Source: JBBQER01 sp052148155
GTDB taxonomy: Bacteria; Actinomycetota; Acidimicrobiia; IMCC26256; PALSA-610
DNA length: 43,306 nt
Direction of reading: 5' to 3'
Assembly: GCA_052148155.1 (NCBI GenBank)
Contig: JBKQIY010000113.1
Span: 1 to 43,306, forward strand
Shown here in pieces: positions 25,598 through 34,405 of this stretch (within the stretch, counting starts at the first letter, position 1; every line of letters begins with the position of its first letter). Below the pieces are notes generated by a model. The model saw only the letters and a program-made list of their open reading frames with translations. It was not told the DNA's origin and did not search any database. Both the position numbers and the translations under genes were made by a program.

Positions 25598-26092
25598 ATG
25601 GACGAAGAGACTCGGCGATTGCTGGATTCCCTCGAACAACAACGAAACCACGTCCTCGGCATCCTCGAAGGTCTTTCCGAGGAACAACTGCGACGGCCGA
25701 TCCTTCCGTCGGGCTGGAGCGCCTTAGGCATGGTCAAGCATCTGGCGCTGGACGACGAGCACTATTGGTTCCGATGCATCGTCGCCGGCGAAACGCTCGA
25801 CTTCTTCTCAGAGAGATCCGATGACGATCGCAGCGCGTGGTCGGTATCGCCGAGTGAGTCGGCCGCGGACGTGTTCAATCTGTACCGGGACGAGGTGGCG
25901 CGGGCGAACGCGATCATTACGGCGACTCCGCTCGACGCCGCGCCACGGCAACGGGACGTGTGGTGGGGGAACTGGGAAGTCCCAGACTTCAGGTTCATCA
26001 TCCTTCACGTGATCACCGAGACCGCCTGCCATGCCGGGCACCTCGACGCGGCAAGGGAGCTCCTCGACGGCCGTCAGTGGATCGTTTTGTAG
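25598..26092 (+). CDS. DinB superfamily protein, DUF664 type
   Basis: A 164-residue four-helix-bundle protein. M-D-E-E-T-R-R-L-L-D-S-L-E-Q-Q-R starts helix 1; the metal ligands are expected at H-L-A-L-D-D-E-H-Y-W-F and in the C-terminal H-V-I-T-E-T-A-C-H-A-G-H-L-D-A-A-R-E, which gives the usual three His of DinB-like enzymes. DUF664 proteins belong with thiol-S-transferases that use mycothiol or bacillithiol, so a mycothiol-linked role is plausible (inference). The chosen ATG begins exactly at the domain; the frame extends upstream to 25514 with no similarity. Confidence 0.85.
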   Translation: MDEETRRLLDSLEQQRNHVLGILEGLSEEQLRRPILPSGWSALGMVKHLALDDEHYWFRCIVAGETLDFFSERSDDDRSAWSVSPSESAADVFNLYRDEVARANAIITATPLDAAPRQRDVWWGNWEVPDFRFIILHVITETACHAGHLDAARELLDGRQWIVL

Positions 26093-26252
26093 GCCCCTGC
26101 GGGTGCGCGCGTGCCCCGACCGTTTTCCATGCTGCGTGAGCGTCAGGTGTTCGGCGAGAGGTAGTCGCCGCTGACATGGCTGTGACCGCACCGGACTCTC
26201 ATCAGGTCAGGCCAGTCCGTTTCCGACAGCGGCGCTGCGGCTCAGGCGTGGA

Positions 26253-27065
26253 TCACTCGCTCCAAGACACGTTGTATGCCTGAATGGCCTCGGGAAGGCC
26301 TTTGAGGACCACCGCGCCGCGGTCGACGAATCGGAATGGCTTGCCGATGCAGAGTTCGCGCACCGCGACTGACACGGCGATTTCGCCGGAATCCGCGGCC
26401 GCGCACAGTCGAGCCGCGAGTTGCACCGCCGCGCCGAACAAATCGTCGTTGTCGTCCGTGACAGGCTCACCTGCGCTGATTCCAATGCTCACATACAAGG
26501 GTGTGGTCGCTGTGGTGTTTCGTGCGTCAAGCTGCTGTTGTACTGCCACCCCGAATCCGACGGCTGACACCACCGACGTGAACGCGGCCATAATCCCGTC
26601 GCCGGTGTGTTTGACCTCTCGGCCTTGACGAGCACCGAGCTCAAGGCGAACGATTTCGTTGTGCTCGCGCAGCAAACCCATGTGGCCTTCGTCGCCGAGC
26701 TGCTGGGTCTGCGCGACTGACCCGCACACGTCGGTGAACACGATCGCCCGCATTGCTGGTGCCGTGTAGGCGGTGCCCACCGCGTGCATCGGCAGAACCC
26801 CGAAGAGCGAGTTCAATGGCGCGTTCGGATCCAGCTCCAAGATCGTGCTCGCCAATAGCCCGTGTGCTTCTCGATGCACGGCCTCGACGGCGTCCTTGCT
26901 GGGCCCCTCTGCCAGGCAGAAGATCGAACCGTTGTCTGGATCGAACCAATAGGTGTGATAGCGCACGCCGTGCCTCTGCTCGACCCCGACGTCAAGCGCG
27001 TGCGCATCCGCGAGAGCCTGCGGCGACACGCCCGGCGCGTCGTGACGGTCAATGAACATCGGCAT
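26253..27065 (-). CDS. DUF4242 (SCO4226-like) domain fused to an adenylate/guanylate cyclase domain
   Basis: A 270-residue fusion. Residues 1-80 (M-F-I-D-R-H-D-A-P-G ... Y-H-T-Y-W-F-D-P-D-N-G-S-I-F-C-L-A-E-G ... V-H-R-E-A-H-G-L) match the DUF4242 family, whose Streptomyces member SCO4226 binds nickel. Residues 104-265 are a class III nucleotidyl cyclase catalytic domain: A-I-V-F-T-D-V-C-G-S with metal Asp112, V-K-H-T-G-D-G-I-M-A-A-F with metal Asp156, then I-G-I-S-A-G-E-P and L-F-G-A-A-V-Q-L-A-A-R-L-C. Both metal acids are present, so an active enzyme is possible. A TACGTT hexamer eight bases before the ATG at 27065 could be a leaderless -10. Confidence 0.87.
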   Translation of the reverse strand: MPMFIDRHDAPGVSPQALADAHALDVGVEQRHGVRYHTYWFDPDNGSIFCLAEGPSKDAVEAVHREAHGLLASTILELDPNAPLNSLFGVLPMHAVGTAYTAPAMRAIVFTDVCGSVAQTQQLGDEGHMGLLREHNEIVRLELGARQGREVKHTGDGIMAAFTSVVSAVGFGVAVQQQLDARNTTATTPLYVSIGISAGEPVTDDNDDLFGAAVQLAARLCAAADSGEIAVSVAVRELCIGKPFRFVDRGAVVLKGLPEAIQAYNVSWSE

Positions 27066-27482
27066 ACAACCCAAACGTATACACCGCGTCGGCCGACAAG
27101 TACACCTCCTGTTTGCCCCACCGCTCACCTCGCGGAGGCGCCGATTGACCGTGGGCGTCCGCGTCGTTGCCAGTCGCCGCTCTTTGCTGGCACTGTGCGC
27201 CACCTCGGGGCGATCTCGCCCGCCTGACGGCCCGGGCGGTCAAATCGAGCGACGTCCCCCAAATGCACTCATCTCTGTCGACGGGACGGTCGCGGCCGAA
27301 GTCGGGAGCGAACACGCGCCGCTGCTCTCGTAGCTCACCGGCGTCATCGACGACGACCCTCGCTCGGCCCCCGCGGAACGAGCAGCCACAAGGCGCCAGG
27401 TGCGCTCTCAGAGGCCTGGCTAGTAACGGGCGCAGTCGTCGCCGGCGGTCGGCGTCGCGGTGCACCCGCACCGCTTGCGGTC

Positions 27483-27852
27483 CGACGGCTACGGTCGCGC
27501 ACCGACGCGGCAGAGCTGCTGTTCCCGATCATCGAGCCGTTTCGCAGCGGAGGTCGCCTGCAACGGGGCCAGCAGTCAGGGACCGGTTTCGGCGTATCTC
27601 GGCAAGCTGGCCTCGCTGCTGGGCCGACAGGACGTCGCGGACGACTATCTGCACGCGGCGCTCAGCACGGCCACGGCGTTCGGGTGGGAGTACCACCGTG
27701 CGACCACCTTGATCGCGCACACACAGTCACGTCTCCGACGAACGGGTGCGCTCGACGCCGATGCCCTCGCATGGCTCGACGAAGCCGATGCCGTCTGTAC
27801 CGAGCACCGACTGCGCAGCTGCGCGAAGCAGATCGAAACCGTGCGCGGCTGA
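27483..27852 (+). pseudogene. C-terminal remnant of a large TPR-type regulator, frameshifted
   Basis: The readable end is T-D-A-A-E-L-L-F-P-I-I-E-P-F-R-S, then, after a one-base shift near 27545-27550, E-V-A-C-N-G-A-S-S-Q-G-P-V-S-A-Y-L-G-K-L-A. It continues S-L-L-G-R-Q-D-V-A-D-D-Y-L-H-A-A-L, L-I-A-H-T-Q-S-R-L and a stop at 27852. This layout (S-V-x-x-Y-L-G-x-L-A-x-x-L-G-R ... A-x-x-H-F-x-x-A-L) is the tail of big AAA/TPR regulators, often fused to cyclase or LuxR domains. Everything upstream (ATPase, cyclase) is missing or unreadable. Confidence 0.5.
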
Positions 27853-28201
27853 CTGGCCTCGAGTCGCATGCGATCAGCTTGTCGCAGGAGGTTCGTGTCG
27901 TGTCTCGGAGGTCAACGCTGAAGCGCTCATCTCTATGACGCCGACGCGCGCATCCAGGACGCGGTCAGCGCGGCCGAGCGGGATGGCCGTTCCTTCTCAG
28001 ATGTATCGACGTGCTCGGCGACACGGACATGTTGCGTCTGCTGCACCACGTAGCCGGTCTGGTGAGGGCCGGCCGGGCACCTGCCGGCGTCGGACGCGAT
28101 TCGGGACACCCGTCCGAGTTCGGCGGCTCTGGATTTGGTGTGACGCGCTTCGGAGGTCGACTTGAGCCGCCACCAGGCACGGCTGACCGGTGTGACGTCT
28201 G
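27853..28201. other. Unresolved stretch, possible coding remnants
   Basis: Plus-strand pieces in two frames could join: L-Y-D-A-D-A-R-I-Q-D-A-V-S-A-A-E-R-D-G-R and D-V-L-G-D-T-D-M-L-R-L-L-H-H-V-A-G-L-V. They have coding-like composition, but no start, stop or family is evident, so I list them only as a possible decayed gene. Confidence 0.25.
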
Positions 28202-29152
28202 TTATCCGGCCCAGGTGAGCCATGGTTCGGATGTCATGGTGGCCCCCACCTGTGCTGCGTAGGCACCGCCTCCGGGTGTCCAGGCGCCGGAGTACCACGA
28301 TTGGATGCAGCCCCAGACGTCGCCGGTCGTGTTGCCGAGGTAGGTGCTCATGCCGTCGTAACAACCGCGCATTTCTGCGAGTTGGAGGTCGAGATCGTAG
28401 GCAGTGGAACGCGTAATCCATGGGTACGAAGACTGCGGTGAGGTCGATGCGTACCCGGCCGGGTGGTAGTACCACTTGACTTGGATGATCCCGAAACTGG
28501 TTGGGCACGGCGGGCTGTAGTCGTAAGTGCAGTCCGCCGCGTTTGAGGTGTAGTCACCGAACCCGTCGTTCTTTCCGAGCGCTTGGTACCAGGTCGACTC
28601 AACGTCGGCTTCGGCGCGTACGAGGTTGTCGGACCAGCCCCATTTGCACGCTTCGAACTGGATGATCTCGTCGGTGGTGCCGGTGTAGTCGCCGGTGATT
28701 CGAGGCTTGTAGGTCGTGTTCCAGGTCGAGTTCCACTGGCTGAAGTTCCCGAGCGTGTTCGGCTGTGGCGGCACCGTGTTGTTCGCGGTGGTATTTTGGG
28801 GTCGCGGTTCCCACGTCGAGAGGTGAACCTCTTTGGCGCAGGTGGCCTCAGTCGGCAACGCGCTGCCCGGCGGAAGGATCTGGAAGTAACCACCCGGCGC
28901 CGGCGGCGACGACGTCGCACCTGGCGCGGTGGTCGTCGTCGAGGTCGAACTCGTCGTGGTCGAACTCGTCGAGGTCGAACTCGTCGTGGTCGTCGAGCCC
29001 GGCCTGGTTGGACCGCGGCGTCGCGCACTCGTGGTTCCAAACTGATTTCCGGCCGACCAGCTTCTTGCGGACGCCGATGAGATCCCGATTCCGGCAATCA
29101 TGGAAACCGCTGACAACACCACGATGACGGTACGCAGCCTTCTCGTCTTCAT
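28202..29152 (-). CDS. Secreted transglycosylase/lysozyme-like protein with Thr/Ser linker
   Basis: A 316-residue exported protein. The signal peptide is at about 1-30 (V-I-V-V-L-S-A-V-S-M-I-A-G-I-G-I-S-S-A-S-A). Residues 50-80 are an almost pure Thr/Ser linker, then a Pro/Gly stretch. The C-terminal ~180 residues resemble the lysozyme-like transglycosylase fold: L-V-R-A-E-A-D-V-E-S-T-W (candidate catalytic Glu), then P-T-S-F-G-I-I-Q-V-K-W (the S-x-G-x-x-Q block), T-A-Y-D-L-D-L-Q-L-A-E-M-R-G and G-D-V-W-G-C-I-Q-S-W-Y-S-G-A-W. Four or more Cys may form disulfides. Cleavage of peptidoglycan outside the cell is the likely role; assignment to a lysozyme family is by motif order only. Confidence 0.72.
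   Translation of the reverse strand: MKTRRLRTVIVVLSAVSMIAGIGISSASARSWSAGNQFGTTSARRRGPTRPGSTTTTSSTSTSSTTTSSTSTTTTAPGATSSPPAPGGYFQILPPGSALPTEATCAKEVHLSTWEPRPQNTTANNTVPPQPNTLGNFSQWNSTWNTTYKPRITGDYTGTTDEIIQFEACKWGWSDNLVRAEADVESTWYQALGKNDGFGDYTSNAADCTYDYSPPCPTSFGIIQVKWYYHPAGYASTSPQSSYPWITRSTAYDLDLQLAEMRGCYDGMSTYLGNTTGDVWGCIQSWYSGAWTPGGGAYAAQVGATMTSEPWLTWAG
28938..28997 (-). repeat. Tandem 15-bp units encoding the Thr/Ser linker
   Basis: On the plus strand the units alternate GTCGAGGTCGAACTC and GTCGTGGTCGAACTC (28938-28952, 28953-28967, 28968-28982), followed by a degenerate fourth to 28997. Read on the minus strand they encode short Thr/Ser strings. All units are multiples of three, so copy-number change would lengthen or shorten the linker without breaking the frame. 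Confidence 0.75.
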
Positions 29153-29949
29153 TAATCACACCGACCCGCTCGACGGTTACGGACTTGAGCGTCGACAGCC
29201 AACCGACCGTTGGTCTTCGGCGCTCAGGGCCAGCGGCGTACAAGTCCGACACCGCGGCACCCCAACCCGGCGTTCGCACCGCAGCGCCCTAGACCCGAGC
29301 GCGGACTTCAGTGTTCTTTGCGCGAACTACGTGATTGCGGCGTCACAAGACAGCGACCGCGACATGCGGCACCAACCGGCCGGCATGAGGTATCGACGGT
29401 GACGCACCAAGAACTTGAGCGACCGATCGCATTTCGCCCATCGATCCAGGTCACAGCGTTTTCGCGCTTGGGGTACAGCGTTGCGAACGTGTCCGTGCTG
29501 GCATCGTCATACAGACACGCCGTTGTGGTGTTGAACGCGCAGGTATTGGGACAAGTCGAGACGGTGAATCTCCTCAGGGCGGTGGACCGTCGCTCAAAGC
29601 GATTTCCGAGATGCGTTCATGGAACGCGTCCTTGAGGTAGTTCGTTGTCGTATCGATGCGGTGGTGAGAGCCGGTCAGCGACCTGCAGTAACACTCTGGG
29701 CGAAGCCGGAATCGAGACGGACTGCAGACGTATTCACAACGTCAAAACGAGCTTCGAAACGGTCGCGGTAGTCGGTGCAACGTCGAGCACACCCCATCGG
29801 CGACGGATGGAACAACCCGACCGTCGTTCACTCGGCGTTCCGCAACACCCTGGGCATGTCCTTCTGCGGCGCAGATCTGCGAGCTATCGGACGTTGTCGT
29901 CTCTGGGGGAAGAGTGGCCTACGCGCGTGGGCAAGAGCAAAATGTTTGT
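29153..29949. other. Long gene-poor stretch with possible decayed minus-strand coding
   Basis: No intact gene is supported across about 800 bases. On the minus strand a frame ending at 29574 reads N-Y-L-K-D-A-F-H-E-R-I-S-E-I-A-L-S-D-G-P and a stop, with coding-like codons but no start within reach. A different minus frame from about 29620 to 29308 is also open. They may be remains of one or two lost genes. Confidence 0.3.
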
Positions 29950-30573
29950 ATGAGATCGGATAGCGACGAGATCCGTGATGCACTGATCCGTCAGTGGGAG
30001 GCCATCGATCGCGCACTGCCAACGATCGACCTCGACCGGCCGAGCCGCATCGACGGATGGCGTAACCGTCAAGTCATCGCGCACCTGTCCCTACAGCCGG
30101 TCTTGCTGATCCGCTTCATCGCCAAACCGTCGAGTCAGACTCCCAACGTGAGCCTCGAGTCCAATCTCGCAGGAACGCGTTCGCTGGCAGCAGTCGTCGA
30201 CGCGGCCGCACGAGACGCCGCCATCGACGAAAACACCTTCGGCAAGAACCTGCACGCCGCACTCCCGATTCTCGCGGCCGCTGATCTCGCCGTCACCGTC
30301 ACGACATTTCAAGGTCCGATCCGACTTGCCGACTACATCATCACGCGCTGCGTTGAAGCAGTCGTACACGGCTGCGATCTCATCCAACCGGTCGAACCCG
30401 ACCCGACCGCACTCGCGATCACAGCCGAGGCGCTCGTGTCAGTGCTGGTCGCGGAGCACCCCGAGCTCCTCATCCTCGCACGCGCCTTGCCATTGCAGAC
30501 TTGGGTCGACACAGCTACCGGGCGATGCGCGCCGTCACCTGGCCTTGAAGCCGCACTGCCCGTCATGACCTGA
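29950..30573 (+). CDS. Maleylpyruvate isomerase-like mycothiol-dependent family protein
   Basis: A 207-residue protein of the DinB/MDMPI superfamily. The N-terminal helix M-R-S-D-S-D-E-I-R-D-A-L-I leads to D-R-P-S-R-I-D-G-W-R-N-R-Q-V-I-A-H-L, matching the family block S-x-x-x-G-W-T-V-R-D-L-x-A-H-L with its metal-ligand His. Later V-H-G-C-D-L-I-Q-P holds a further ligand-like His. Known members use mycothiol as cofactor, so it fits the actinobacterial setting, but whether maleylpyruvate is the substrate cannot be said. The ATG at 29950 was preferred over an open extension to 29914; TTTGTA just upstream may be part of the promoter. Confidence 0.78.
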   Translation: MRSDSDEIRDALIRQWEAIDRALPTIDLDRPSRIDGWRNRQVIAHLSLQPVLLIRFIAKPSSQTPNVSLESNLAGTRSLAAVVDAAARDAAIDENTFGKNLHAALPILAAADLAVTVTTFQGPIRLADYIITRCVEAVVHGCDLIQPVEPDPTALAITAEALVSVLVAEHPELLILARALPLQTWVDTATGRCAPSPGLEAALPVMT

Positions 30574-30633
30574 CCTGTGCGTGCCCAACATCGACGTCAG
30601 GCTGTATCCCGGAGCCAGCGTTATGCGGATGCG

Positions 30634-31023
30634 TTATACGGATAGGGCTGAGCGGTGTTCGGGGCCGGGTCGGGTGGACATGGGCGCGTGAACGTCTGCC
30701 GATGAGCGCTTGACGATCTGGATTGCAAGGTTTGACAGCGTGGCTCGGCGCTCTAGATCGTCGCGTCGCCGGGAAATGACGATCACAGACGTGCCGCTTG
30801 CGCTGTCCCGCTGGTGGAGTATCTCCTGTAACAAGGCAACCGTCGGCTCTCCTACTCCGCCGGTGACGACGGCCTTGCTGTAGGTCGACCAAATCGGCCC
30901 ATCCCAGTTTGCGACCTGAAAGATCGCTAGTTCCCTCGCTGCCCAGTGTTCCAGGACGTCCTCGTACTCGCCGCCGACACCGGCAAGGAGTGGAAATCCC
31001 CCCGTGCTCACGACAACTTTCAC
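30634..31023 (-). CDS. Hypothetical protein
   Basis: An open frame of 129 residues from a GTG at 31023 (the frame is open to 31059). V-K-V-V-V-S-T-G-G-F-P-L-L-A-G-V-G-G-E-Y is followed by L-A-I-F-Q-V-A-N-W-D-G-P-I-W and a helical A-L-L-Q-E-I-L-H-Q-R-D-S, then S-V-I-V-I-S-R-R. Strand-helix alternation looks like a small alpha/beta protein, and composition is coding-like up to about residue 110, but I recognise no family and no ribosome site precedes either start. It could be a fragment. Confidence 0.4.
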   Translation of the reverse strand: MKVVVSTGGFPLLAGVGGEYEDVLEHWAARELAIFQVANWDGPIWSTYSKAVVTGGVGEPTVALLQEILHQRDSASGTSVIVISRRRDDLERRATLSNLAIQIVKRSSADVHAPMSTRPGPEHRSALSV

Positions 31024-31199
31024 AAATGTGCCACCACTGCCACGATCACGGCGAGCCACGAAGGAAACCTATGAAAGTCAGGGTCTCCAGTTCTTTCGCA
31101 AGGCCGGAAACCTTTAGGAGCACTGGGGTGTCCTCAGCGCTGTTGCTCGGACCTAGCCTTCAGCGGTGGTTGGTCTGAGCCGACCGTCGTCGCTTGGTG

Positions 31200-31678
31200 T
31201 CACGCAGCCTCGTCGCGTGGTTCGAGGACCATCATCGCCGTCTCAGTCGATCGCCGGCCGGCATAACCGTCGAGCTTTGGAACGACAGCGACCCAGCGCC
31301 GCCACAGTCGATCGCGCTCCTCCGCCGCGACCCGGAACGCGCAAACCGCGCGCGCGCGTGCTGGCCCGCCAAACGAACAACCGCATTCGGGTGCGCGACA
31401 AGATTGAGCCACCACGAGGGGTAGCCCTCGTCCCAACGGTTTATCGCAAGCACGACGAGATTCGGTCCGTCCTCGAGGTAGCCGATGATGACGCTGCGTT
31501 CTTGGCCGGACTTCCGCCCCAGAGTGGTGAGACGCAGCGCGCCCCAGCCGCGCTTTTTCGACGTGTTCCACAGGAAGCGGCCGCCGCTGATCCGGTATAG
31601 CCCTCGATGAACGCGCCAACCCACGCGTACGAACCACAGCGGCGGGACTTTCGGCGGTCGGGTTGCCTCGGTGCCCAT
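31200..31678 (-). pseudogene. Deazaflavin (F420)-dependent nitroreductase-family protein, frameshifted
   Basis: From the ATG at 31678 the frame reads W-F-V-R-V-G-W-R-V-H-R-G-L-Y-R-I-S-G-G-R and L-R-L-T-T-L-G-R-K-S-G-Q-E-R-S-V-I-I-G-Y, then Y-P-S-W-W-L-N-L-V-A-H-P-N-A-V-V-R-L-A-G-typical of the Ddn/F420 split-barrel family. The expected tail (A-A-E-E-R-D-R-L-W-R-R-W, ending E-P-R-D-E-A-A at 31200) is in another frame. The break is at a CG-dinucleotide run near 31346-31360; losing one CG would restore a protein of about 158 residues. Intact members bind F420 and reduce small molecules. Confidence 0.65.
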
Positions 31679-32140
31679 GGCCGATGCCTCCCGGTACTGG
31701 CGTTTCAGCGACCATACCTCGCGTTCGCACGGCACAGTCACCCGTGCCGGACGACGATGCCCGAGGAGCACCTCAATTGCGCGCTCAGATCGGCAGTGTT
31801 CCACGCGGACGTTCGTCAGGCACTCGCTCGACGCTGCACTTACCGACGAACGTCGACGCCTCGGGAGTGGATAACGGTCACTCGGGTGTGGCGAGGTAGC
31901 TATCGTCGCGCGGTGACGAGAGCGCCGTATGCGCTGTGTCGCTTGGTCCAGGTAGGGATAGTCGTTGATCCGCTGCCCGTGATGGGCGAGGCTGTCGACG
32001 GTCTGGGCGGCTGCCTGTACGGGACGTAGGGCTTGGGGTCGTCCTCCCCCTGCCGATTCAGGTGCGGATGGAGACGGCGAGGTTGGGGACGGATCGGCGC
32101 ATGCCGTCACGCATGATTACCGCCGGAGCCGGGAGAGGAT

Positions 32141-33181
32141 GTGCAAGTCGTCGAAGTCGTGGAAGTCGATGTCGAGCGGCTCACGGACGTCGACCGGCGC
32201 GCCCTTGTCGCGTTCGAACAGACCATGTGGGCGGAGCACGCGCCCGACGAGCCGGCCATGGCGGAGAGGCCCGCGTTTTGGCTCGCGACACAGCGGCGTC
32301 CCAACGCAAAGCGGGCGACGTGGATCGTGCGCGGGAAAGCCGGTAACGAGATGGCGGGCGTCGCGACGCTGAGCCTGCCGTTGGTCGACAACCAGCATCT
32401 CGGGAACGTCGAACTGCGCGTCGCACCCCGCTATCGCCGGCTACGCATCGGCTCTTCGCTCCTGGCCGCGGTTGCGACGCGCGCGCAGGCGGAGCACCGG
32501 CGCGTGCTCGCGGGCTTCTCCTGGGACCTCGTCGCCGCCGGTGAGGTGTTCGCGTGCTCGGTCGGGGGCGAGGACAAACAGGTCATCCGTCGCAGTGACC
32601 TCGACCTGCGCACCCTCGACCGTGACGTGGTAGGCCGTTGGCTCGACGTTGCGAGCGACGTGCGCGACCGGTACGAGCTTTGGTTCGTTGTCGGCGCCTA
32701 CCCGACCGACCAGTACGCGGCGATCGCCGAGGCCGAAACGGTGATGAACGCCATGCCGCACGACGACCTCGACGTCGAGGACGAACTGAGGGACGCCGAC
32801 TGGGTGTCACAACGCGAGCAGGAGCAGGCGCAGTCCCCTGCAGAACGATGGACGATCTTCGCCCGCGAACGCGCCACTCAACGGCTCGTCGGCTACACCC
32901 AAGTGTTCTTCTACGACGACTGGCCGGGCCATGTCGACCAAGGCAATACCGGCGTGCATCCCGATCACCGCGGCCACGGCCTGGGACGCTGGCTCAAGGC
33001 AGCGATGATCGACCGCATCTTCCGCGAGAAACCCGAGTCGTTCCGCATCCGCACGCACAACGCGTTCTCCAACGCGCCCATGCTCACCATCAACAACGAG
33101 CTGGGATTCGTCGTCACCGCCAAACAAACGGTCTGGGAAGCCGACGTGGACGACGTGTTGCAGCGCGTGGCCCCAGCATGA
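32141..33181 (+). CDS. Tandem GNAT acetyltransferase, mycothiol-synthase-like
   Basis: A 346-residue protein with two GNAT folds. The first (about 1-170) has V-E-L-R-V-A-P-R-Y-R-R-L-R-I-G-S-S-L-L as acyl-CoA loop. The second (about 180-346) has Y-T-Q-V-F-F and V-H-P-D-H-R-G-H-G-L-G-R-W-L-K, the strong pyrophosphate-binding R/Q-x-x-G-x-G/A motif, then N-A-F-S-N-A-P-M-L-T-I-N-N-E-L-G-F. This layout occurs in MshD-like actinobacterial acetyltransferases, but real MshD cannot be claimed. The GTG at 32141 has GGGAGAGGA immediately upstream. Single gene. Confidence 0.85.
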   Translation: MQVVEVVEVDVERLTDVDRRALVAFEQTMWAEHAPDEPAMAERPAFWLATQRRPNAKRATWIVRGKAGNEMAGVATLSLPLVDNQHLGNVELRVAPRYRRLRIGSSLLAAVATRAQAEHRRVLAGFSWDLVAAGEVFACSVGGEDKQVIRRSDLDLRTLDRDVVGRWLDVASDVRDRYELWFVVGAYPTDQYAAIAEAETVMNAMPHDDLDVEDELRDADWVSQREQEQAQSPAERWTIFARERATQRLVGYTQVFFYDDWPGHVDQGNTGVHPDHRGHGLGRWLKAAMIDRIFREKPESFRIRTHNAFSNAPMLTINNELGFVVTAKQTVWEADVDDVLQRVAPA

Positions 33182-33503
33182 CCGACTCGGACGGGCCACA
33201 TCCGGCCAACACCCGCAGGCCACTAAACCGAAACAGCACCGCGACAAGACCCGATCGATTACGCGCGGAGTATCTCACCGCCTCGCCTCTACGGCTCCCA
33301 CCTCAGGAGACAATTACGGACACTGGGTGCGATCGGCGCTGTCCCTTGGCTGCCTTGCCGCCAACGGATGGTCAGCGCCTCGGGGTCTACGGAACCGATC
33401 GTCTGAGACCGCCGACTATCCCGTAGCGATCGCCTGATGAGGCAGTGTGCAGCGGGTGCTCGGGAGTGGTTAGCGGACACTGAGGTCAGTCGGTGTTCTC
33501 GAG
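33182..33503. other. Intergenic stretch containing two copies of a GGACACTG repeat
   Basis: 322 bases between convergent genes (GNAT on plus, Cys-rich protein on minus). No coding frame is supported. It holds two members of the interspersed repeat, at 33317-33332 (weak) and 33473-33493 (strong). Confidence 0.45.
33473..33493 (+). repeat. Interspersed repeat GCGGACACTGAGGTCAGT, copy 1
   Basis: This 21-base block matches the block at 35053-35073 at 18 of 21 positions, and with its left flank (GAGTGGTTA) it also matches 38012-38040. Weaker versions lie at 33317 and 40584. All are on the plus strand and outside the genes called here. Confidence 0.5.
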
Positions 33504-34097
33504 TCACTGCACTTGCCTGCAGGCTCGAAGCCCCTGCGGGAAACCGGCACCATTGTCGACCCATTTGCCATTCACGCGTACTGCGATCTCGACACAGAGC
33601 CAGCGTGCTCTAGAGAAGGTGCGAGGAACCGAGAAGAGCAGGCTTCCCGAGCAGTCGCCGCCGCCGACGTGCCCAGCCGCGTAGCTGCACAGCGTGTCGA
33701 CAATGCTTCCCGAGCAGTTATCGCCGACACGCACAGCCACGCCACTGCACACCTGGTCGGCAGTGCCGCGAGCGTTCCCAAGACGGAGCGTCCCGTACGT
33801 GCGCTGCTCGGGCGGGCACACACTCTTCGATCGACCGCGGGGATCGCATCCGTACGTCGTGGTTTCGAACGTCCAGACAAGCTGGTTAAGGAAGTCTGGA
33901 AAGGTTGTGAACTGCGCCCCTACGTCGGTAACGGTCAAGCCGCTGCCGAACAGCAACTCGCATTGTGTCCCATAGACGGACGATCGCGCACACGGCTGCG
34001 GTGACGCCGGGGCGACAACCACTATGACGACGGCGAGCGAGACGACGCCAACCATTGCAACCGCGAATATCACACGGATCCATGCGCGACGAGCCAT
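33504..34097 (-). CDS. Exported Cys-rich protein, function unknown
   Basis: A 197-residue protein from the ATG at 34097. After M-A-R-R-A-W-I-R it has a long hydrophobic signal or anchor segment (V-I-F-A-V-A-M-V-G-V-V-S-L-A-V-V-I-V-V-V-A). The mature part has about nine Cys (Q-P-C-A, T-Q-C-E, Y-G-C-D, S-V-C-P, Q-V-C-S, D-N-C-S, T-L-C-S, G-D-C-S, W-L-C-V, R-A-C-R), suggesting several disulfides outside the cell. I recognise no family. No good ribosome site is seen, so the start is chosen because it begins exactly at the signal segment. Confidence 0.65.
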   Translation of the reverse strand: MARRAWIRVIFAVAMVGVVSLAVVIVVVAPASPQPCARSSVYGTQCELLFGSGLTVTDVGAQFTTFPDFLNQLVWTFETTTYGCDPRGRSKSVCPPEQRTYGTLRLGNARGTADQVCSGVAVRVGDNCSGSIVDTLCSYAAGHVGGGDCSGSLLFSVPRTFSRARWLCVEIAVRVNGKWVDNGAGFPQGLRACRQVQ

Positions 34098-34405
34098 TGT
34101 CAACAGTGTTCCAGCTCGCCAGGCACACCTCCAGGCCTTGACCCAACAATCCGGAAACGCTGGCGAGCACTCGCGTGGTAAGCGGCGTAGGGCGGAGCAA
34201 CTTCGGTCCCTTGATGAGAATTGGTGACGCCTCGCGTTACGTACCACATCAGAACCGCCGAGTCGGTCCTCACGCGATAACTACGGACTCGGAAGGGGTT
34301 TGGGGCTGTCGCGTGATCATGGCGTCCGATGCCTACGGAATACCTCATGATCTGGTGCAACCGCGGCATGCGGGGTGCCGTCAAGATGGCATGACGACGA
34401 CGACT
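34098..34405. other. Intergenic stretch with no supported gene
   Basis: Upstream of the Cys-rich gene, downstream of the oxidase-fold gene (both minus strand). Open frames are upstream extensions or shadows. Nothing else seen. Confidence 0.35.

Noticed and set aside
29308..29622. Minus-strand open frame reading T-V-S-T-C-P-N-T-C and T-W-I-D-G-R-N
   Set aside because: About 105 codons open without an early start; such frames are common at this G+C and I know no relative. Left as possible remnant only.
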